Origin: Chloroflexi bacterium AL-N1 | GTDB taxonomy: Bacteria > Chloroflexota > Chloroflexia > Chloroflexales > Roseiflexaceae | NCBI GenBank assembly: GCA_013122435.1 | Contig: WYDT01000002.1 | Coordinates: 124,001 to 188,000, forward strand | Reading direction: 5' to 3' | Length of the DNA: 64,000 nt | Part shown: positions 59,807 through 64,000 of the stretch, piece by piece | Layout of the letters: each line of letters opens with the position of its first letter | Position numbering within the stretch: position 1 is the first letter of the stretch | Notes under the pieces: model-generated | Databases searched by the model: none | What the model was told of the DNA's origin: nothing | What the model saw: the letters and a program-made list of their open reading frames with translations, nothing else | Made by a program: the position numbers and the translations under genes

Positions 59807-61447
59807 ATGCTACGTCATTCATCCCGTACAGTGATCGTTCATTCGCTTGTTCGAATTGCTATGGTGTTTATTCTGATATTGTCTGTGATTCCATGGGCTG
59901 CAAATCCGCCATCTGCGCTTGCCGCATCATTCCCATACAACGCGCAGTACCCTCATGGGCTATTGTCTGTTGCGTCGGATCAGTCGGCAGCGAATCAGGC
60001 CATTCGTGACGCCTGGTCTTCGTGGAAGTCTAACTATGTGACTTCCAGTGGTGCAGGTGGGTATCGGCGAGTCGTCTCTTCCACGGGATGTGGAAGTAAT
60101 GATACGGTCTCTGAGGCAATCGGATACGGTATGTTACTGTCCGTATATCTTGATGATCGTTCGTTATTCGATGATTTATGGCGCTATGCAAAGCTGCATT
60201 TCAACTCCAACGGGCTGATGGGATGGTGTATCGATGGGAATGGCAATCCGGTCGGGAGTGTTGGTGGGAATGACTCGGCGAGCGATGCTGACGAGGACAT
60301 GGCCGTTGCCCTTGTGTTTGCCCATGCAAAGTGGGGTTCTGGTGGGGCGATCAACTACAACAATGATGGGCGCACATTGATCAACAATATGTGGGATCAT
60401 GTTGTTGATCCGCAAACTTTCCACTTTAAGAATGGCGATTGGGATGATGGCAGTGCGGATATCAATCCGTCGTATTTCGCACCAGCCTGGTATCGTATTT
60501 TTGCGAGTTTTACCGGCAATACCGGTTGGAACAACGTTGCCAGCAAGTCGTATGAGATTATTGGTAATATTAATCGATACAACAACGGCACAGGGCTCGT
60601 CCCGGAGAATGCCAGGCTTGATGGTACGCGTGGTTCTGGATCATACAATTATGGCTACAATGCTTTTCGTTATTGCTGGCGTGCAGCCACCGATTATCTA
60701 TGGTTTGGGACATCACGTGGAAGAGATGACTGTAATCGGCACAGCACCTTCTTCAAAAATGTTGGTGTCAATAATATTGTCGATGGTTACACAATCACTG
60801 GCACTCCGATTGGCTCATGGCGTGGGGCAGCGGTCACGTCGATGGCAGCCGCAGGATTTATGACAGGCAGTGATACAGGCACAGCACGCACCTTCTACAA
60901 CGCAACAGTGAGTACGGTTGATGGTGATAGCTGGGGGTATTTTGGAAATTCGCTTCGATTGTTATCGATGCTGATGATGACGGGCAACTTCCCCAATCTC
61001 TATACCAATGATAGCGGCGGTGGTGATAATACACGCAACGGTTCGTGGGCAGCAAAACTGGTCACATCGGGGAATTGGAAGAGTCTTGTGCAACACCCTA
61101 CTGGAATTGCCAAAAACACCTCCTATGTTGCGAGTGTATGGTACAAAGGGAGTGGCAAATTTCACCTTCGTGTTCACGCTGGTGTATGGGGTGCTGAAAT
61201 TGCGAACAATAATACCTGCACTGCGAGTGGCTCATGGCAGAAATGCTCGGTAAGCTTTAACACAGGCAATAACACACAACTCACGTTTCGCTTAACCAAC
61301 TCGAATGGAGGCGGCACAACCATCTACTTTGATGATATCTATATGGGGCCTTCCGGTGGCGGGAACAAATTGGCGAACGCTGGGTTCGAGAGCGGAAATA
61401 CAAGTTGGTATGTGGAAAGTCCTTTCTCGATTGTCCAAAACCCATAG
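59807..61447 (+). CDS. Secreted glycoside hydrolase family 8 glucanase with C-terminal binding module
   Basis: A 546-residue exported enzyme. The signal peptide ends near SALAA (residue 40). The GH8 barrel has the acid Glu103 in VSEAIGYGMLLSVYLDDRS and the Asp cluster near 160-164 in SDADEDMAVALVFAHAKW; QTFHFKNGDWDDGS, INPSYFAPAWYRIF and WGYFGNSLRLLSMLMM are further family blocks. A CBM4/9-like beta-sandwich follows (TRNGSWAAKLVTSGNWKSLV through TIYFDDIYMGP). The last 25 residues (NKLANAGFESGNTSWYVE) start a second such module that stops short. AAGGAGGTC precedes the start. The likely substrate is cellulose or beta-glucan; chitosan is possible. Confidence 0.9.
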   Translation: MLRHSSRTVIVHSLVRIAMVFILILSVIPWAANPPSALAASFPYNAQYPHGLLSVASDQSAANQAIRDAWSSWKSNYVTSSGAGGYRRVVSSTGCGSNDTVSEAIGYGMLLSVYLDDRSLFDDLWRYAKLHFNSNGLMGWCIDGNGNPVGSVGGNDSASDADEDMAVALVFAHAKWGSGGAINYNNDGRTLINNMWDHVVDPQTFHFKNGDWDDGSADINPSYFAPAWYRIFASFTGNTGWNNVASKSYEIIGNINRYNNGTGLVPENARLDGTRGSGSYNYGYNAFRYCWRAATDYLWFGTSRGRDDCNRHSTFFKNVGVNNIVDGYTITGTPIGSWRGAAVTSMAAAGFMTGSDTGTARTFYNATVSTVDGDSWGYFGNSLRLLSMLMMTGNFPNLYTNDSGGGDNTRNGSWAAKLVTSGNWKSLVQHPTGIAKNTSYVASVWYKGSGKFHLRVHAGVWGAEIANNNTCTASGSWQKCSVSFNTGNNTQLTFRLTNSNGGGTTIYFDDIYMGPSGGGNKLANAGFESGNTSWYVESPFSIVQNP

Positions 61448-61452
61448 TTTCA

Positions 61453-61487
61453 GTGTATCTATACTCTGGAACTCGTTTAAGATACAC
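61453..61487 (+). terminator. Stem-loop after the GH8 gene
   Basis: GTGTATCT (61453-61460) and AGATACAC (61480-61487) form a perfect 8-base stem, and a second inverted repeat (CAATACG and CGTATTG) follows at about 61494-61528. No T-run is present. They lie between the GH8 and GH2 genes and may be processing or stability elements in a shared transcript rather than a full stop. Confidence 0.35.
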
Positions 61488-61583
61488 GGAGTGCAATACG
61501 GCTATCGATACACGATGAGTCGTATTGCTCACATCGCCATATATTATGGAGTGGTCGTATTCATACCCTAGAAAGTCGTCGTA

Positions 61584-64000
61584 ATGGAGCAATTGATACT
61601 CACGAAAGATTGGCAGTTCAAACCGTATAACACATCGCGTTCACTTATTGAACACACAACTGACTCATCAGGGTGGACTCCCGCTACCGTTCCGGGTACA
61701 CCCCACCAGGATCTGCTTATAGTTGGAAAGATTCCCGACCCATTCGTTGGATTAAACGAAGAAGAGGTCCAATGGGTTGGTCAAACCGATTGGTTATATG
61801 CATGTCGCTTTGATGTACCGGCCAGTTTTTTCGATGAGCAGACCATCGCGCTTTGCTGCGATGGCCTGGATACGTTTGCTACAGTCTGGTTGAATGGTGT
61901 ACAGGTGTTGTTTAATGACAACATGTTTGTTCCTCAACGGGTGACGGTTACTTCGTTAGTACGGCCTGAAGCAAACGAATTGTGCGTCCGTTTTGAGTCA
62001 GTCTGGAAACAGGGCAAGGAACGTGAACAATTGCATGGTACACGTGTTGCGTGGAATACTGATCCCAGTCGGGTCTATGTTCGCAAAGCACAATATCATT
62101 ATGGTTGGGATTGGGGGCCATGCTTAACGACTGCCGGACCATGGTTACCTGTTCGACTTGAAGCCTACTCCGCACGTATTGTGGATGTGATGTGCCCTAT
62201 CCATGTTGATGCCGATCTGCACTGCGCTACAATGACTGTGTCCGTTACCGTTGAGCAGTCATTGCAGGATGTTGTTCCTTTACGTCTTCAACTGGAACTC
62301 TACAACCCACAGGGTGAATGTACGCATGCAGTGTATCTTACGGTTGATGGTACGGATCAAAAGTACCAATTTCAAATACCTGAACCACAACTCTGGTGGC
62401 CCCACCAGTGTGGTCCCCAATCGTTGTATGAACTACACGTGAAATTAGTAAATCCATTGGATGGTCATATGCTTGATGAGAGACAACTACGTTTAGGAGT
62501 ACGTCGGCTCCGACTTCTTCAAGAAGCGATTGAGAACGAAGCAGGCACCACCTTTCTCTTTGAAATTAACAATATACCACTCTTTTGTGGGGGCGCTAAC
62601 TGGATACCAGCAGACTCATTTCTTCCACGTGTTGACGAGGAACGCTATCGTACTTTGCTGACGCAGGCTGTTGATGCACACATGACCATGATCCGTGTGT
62701 GGGGTGGGGGAATTTATGAACATGATTGTTTCTATGAGCTGTGTGATGAACTGGGCTTACTGGTCTGGCAGGATTTTATGTTTGCCTGTGGTCTCTATCC
62801 TGCCCATGATAACTTTATAGAGAGTGTACGAGCCGAAGCTGAGGCCCAGATACGTCGTTTACGCCATCACCCATCTTTGGTACTCTGGTGTGGCAATAAC
62901 GAGGATTACCAACTTGCCGGAGGATTGGGCATCTATGATCCTACTACAGTGCCAGATGCTGACTCAGCCTTTCCTGCGCGAGTGATCTATGAACAGTTGC
63001 TGCCCGACCTATGTGCGGAACTGGATGCTACAACTCCCTACTGGCCAGGCAGCCCGTACGGAGGCGCAGATGTCAATGATCCAACCATCGGTGATCGTCA
63101 CACCTGGGATGTGTGGCATGGTGAGATGGCTCCCTATCAGGATTATCCCCATCTTGGTGGGCGTTTTGTGAGTGAATTTGGTATGGCGGCACTCCCCGAG
63201 ATAGAAACGATCAAAGCCTTCGCACCCATAGATGATCCTATTCAGCTTCAAAACATCATTGACTTTCACCAGAAGGCTGAAGGTGGCAAGCAGCGGCTGA
63301 TGCATTACATCGTGGCAAACCTGCCTGTGCCAACAACCCTCGACGAGTTTATCTATGCATCTCAATTGGTACAATCCGAAGCGCTGGGTGCGGCATACCG
63401 AGGATGGCGACGTGGTTGGGGCACACCCGACCAACGAAGAATGGCGGGTGCATTAGTCTGGCAACTCAACGATTGCTGGCCCGCAGTGAGTTGGTCCATC
63501 ATCGATTATGCGCTGCGACCGAAACCAGCATACTACACTATACGTCGTGCACTGGCACCGTTTGCGGTTGGTCTATCACGTGTTGATGGGCACATTGAGG
63601 TGTGGTGTGTTCATAGCGGCCTGGCTCTTGTCGATGCCCAGCTTGAACTCAGCCGGTGGACTCTGGATGGCGTGGCGACCTTGCAAGATCGGTGTCTGAT
63701 CACACTGCAGCCAAATCAGATAACCGAGGTTGGTTCATGGCCTGACAACGTGCAGGCGTCAGAAGTCTGGTCTGCACGGCTACTGGTTGATGGCGCGGTA
63801 GTTGCGCGTACAACTGCATGGCCGGAACCGCTCAAAGCTCTGCCTTCCTTTGATCCAGAAATACAGGTCACACTGCTGACGGATGATCGTCTAATGATTG
63901 GCGCGAACCGACCTGTCAAAAGTGTATGGCTTTCGACAGAGGGAAAAGTGCACTGGAAAGATAATATGTTGGATTTGGTTCCTGATGATCCACAAATCAT
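61584..64000 (+). CDS. Glycoside hydrolase family 2 beta-mannosidase, 3' end outside the window
   Basis: ATG at 61584 opens a frame that stays open to the window edge: 805 complete codons of an enzyme that usually has about 820-850. An in-frame TAG at 61569 excludes an earlier start. Domains run in the GH2 order: N-terminal sandwich (KDWQFKPYNTSRSLIEHTTD; the YHYGWDWGPCLTTAGPW block typical of mannosidases), Ig-like linker (PQLWWPHQCGPQSLYELHVK) and TIM barrel, with acid/base Glu in LVLWCGNNEDYQ and nucleophile Glu in GRFVSEFGMAALPE. There is no signal peptide, so it acts in the cytoplasm on imported manno-oligosaccharides. The ribosome binding site is weak. Confidence 0.92.
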   Translation, partial: MEQLILTKDWQFKPYNTSRSLIEHTTDSSGWTPATVPGTPHQDLLIVGKIPDPFVGLNEEEVQWVGQTDWLYACRFDVPASFFDEQTIALCCDGLDTFATVWLNGVQVLFNDNMFVPQRVTVTSLVRPEANELCVRFESVWKQGKEREQLHGTRVAWNTDPSRVYVRKAQYHYGWDWGPCLTTAGPWLPVRLEAYSARIVDVMCPIHVDADLHCATMTVSVTVEQSLQDVVPLRLQLELYNPQGECTHAVYLTVDGTDQKYQFQIPEPQLWWPHQCGPQSLYELHVKLVNPLDGHMLDERQLRLGVRRLRLLQEAIENEAGTTFLFEINNIPLFCGGANWIPADSFLPRVDEERYRTLLTQAVDAHMTMIRVWGGGIYEHDCFYELCDELGLLVWQDFMFACGLYPAHDNFIESVRAEAEAQIRRLRHHPSLVLWCGNNEDYQLAGGLGIYDPTTVPDADSAFPARVIYEQLLPDLCAELDATTPYWPGSPYGGADVNDPTIGDRHTWDVWHGEMAPYQDYPHLGGRFVSEFGMAALPEIETIKAFAPIDDPIQLQNIIDFHQKAEGGKQRLMHYIVANLPVPTTLDEFIYASQLVQSEALGAAYRGWRRGWGTPDQRRMAGALVWQLNDCWPAVSWSIIDYALRPKPAYYTIRRALAPFAVGLSRVDGHIEVWCVHSGLALVDAQLELSRWTLDGVATLQDRCLITLQPNQITEVGSWPDNVQASEVWSARLLVDGAVVARTTAWPEPLKALPSFDPEIQVTLLTDDRLMIGANRPVKSVWLSTEGKVHWKDNMLDLVPDDPQI

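Noticed and set aside
1..64000. CRISPR array, tRNA or rRNA genes
   Set aside because: No regularly spaced identical repeats, no cloverleaf with a T-loop and no rRNA-like blocks were noticed in any gap. A dedicated search tool would be needed to exclude a tRNA.

Overview
The window looks like a chromosomal stretch of a free-living Chloroflexota-type bacterium, possibly near Herpetosiphon. This is an inference from the mix of secreted glycoside hydrolases, low-complexity lipoproteins, many two-component systems and ECF sigma factors, and WD40 proteins; no rRNA or tRNA gene is present to confirm it. Base composition is patchy by eye: about 1-9600 and 41400-46100 are GC-rich, the rest is nearer 50% or below, and 9600-16400 is the most AT-rich.

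Region 1-9600 is almost entirely minus strand. It holds three CPBP-family membrane proteases plus a remnant of a fourth, a frameshifted DUF4177 gene, an ABC-2 type exporter (ATPase and permease), two secreted alpha/beta hydrolases (TAP-like S33, and S15/CocE-like) and a TetR regulator, with shared upstream motifs that suggest co-regulation. It ends in a WD40 gene remnant and a strong hairpin. Region 10-16.4 kb has a secreted clan-A glycosidase, an ECF sigma fused to a truncated receiver domain and followed by histidine-kinase debris, a lipoprotein with acidic repeats and a ClpP-like fold, and an ECF sigma / SRPBCC / DUF2892 group.

Region 16.4-37.1 kb is a mosaic of cassette-like accessory genes (GNATs, VOC, sulfotransferase, methyltransferases) mixed with gene remnants, attC-like repeats and hairpins. 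It is interrupted by an ordered + strand block: amidase, YceI lipoprotein, response regulator / kinase pair and a GH15 hydrolase. At 33.6-36.6 kb three class I methyltransferases are translationally coupled to one another and to a COG0523 GTPase gene whose P-loop is ruined.

Region 37.1-46.2 kb is a probable metal-acquisition locus on the minus strand: GNAT, a small Cys/His protein, an intact COG0523 metallochaperone, a WD40 propeller, a DegT-like protein lacking the PLP lysine, then a FecBCD-type importer whose binding protein is a tandem duplication interrupted by an amber codon. A strong palindrome precedes the locus, and just beyond it lies a duplicated segment that creates a chimeric small ORF. 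Region 46.5-55.7 kb is + strand housekeeping: acyl-CoA dehydrogenase, Gfo/Idh oxidoreductase, EttA-type ABC-F, HAD hydrolase, M20 peptidase, an internally deleted DUF418 protein and a response regulator / kinase pair. Region 55.7-64 kb is a polysaccharide-use locus: a LacI regulator diverges from a GH9 cellulase, a GH8 glucanase and a GH2 beta-mannosidase that runs off the window.

No CRISPR array, complete insertion sequence, integron integrase, tRNA or rRNA was recognised. The window is notable for the number of broken or partial genes, about thirteen, some of them single-base lesions that could be real decay or sequencing error.
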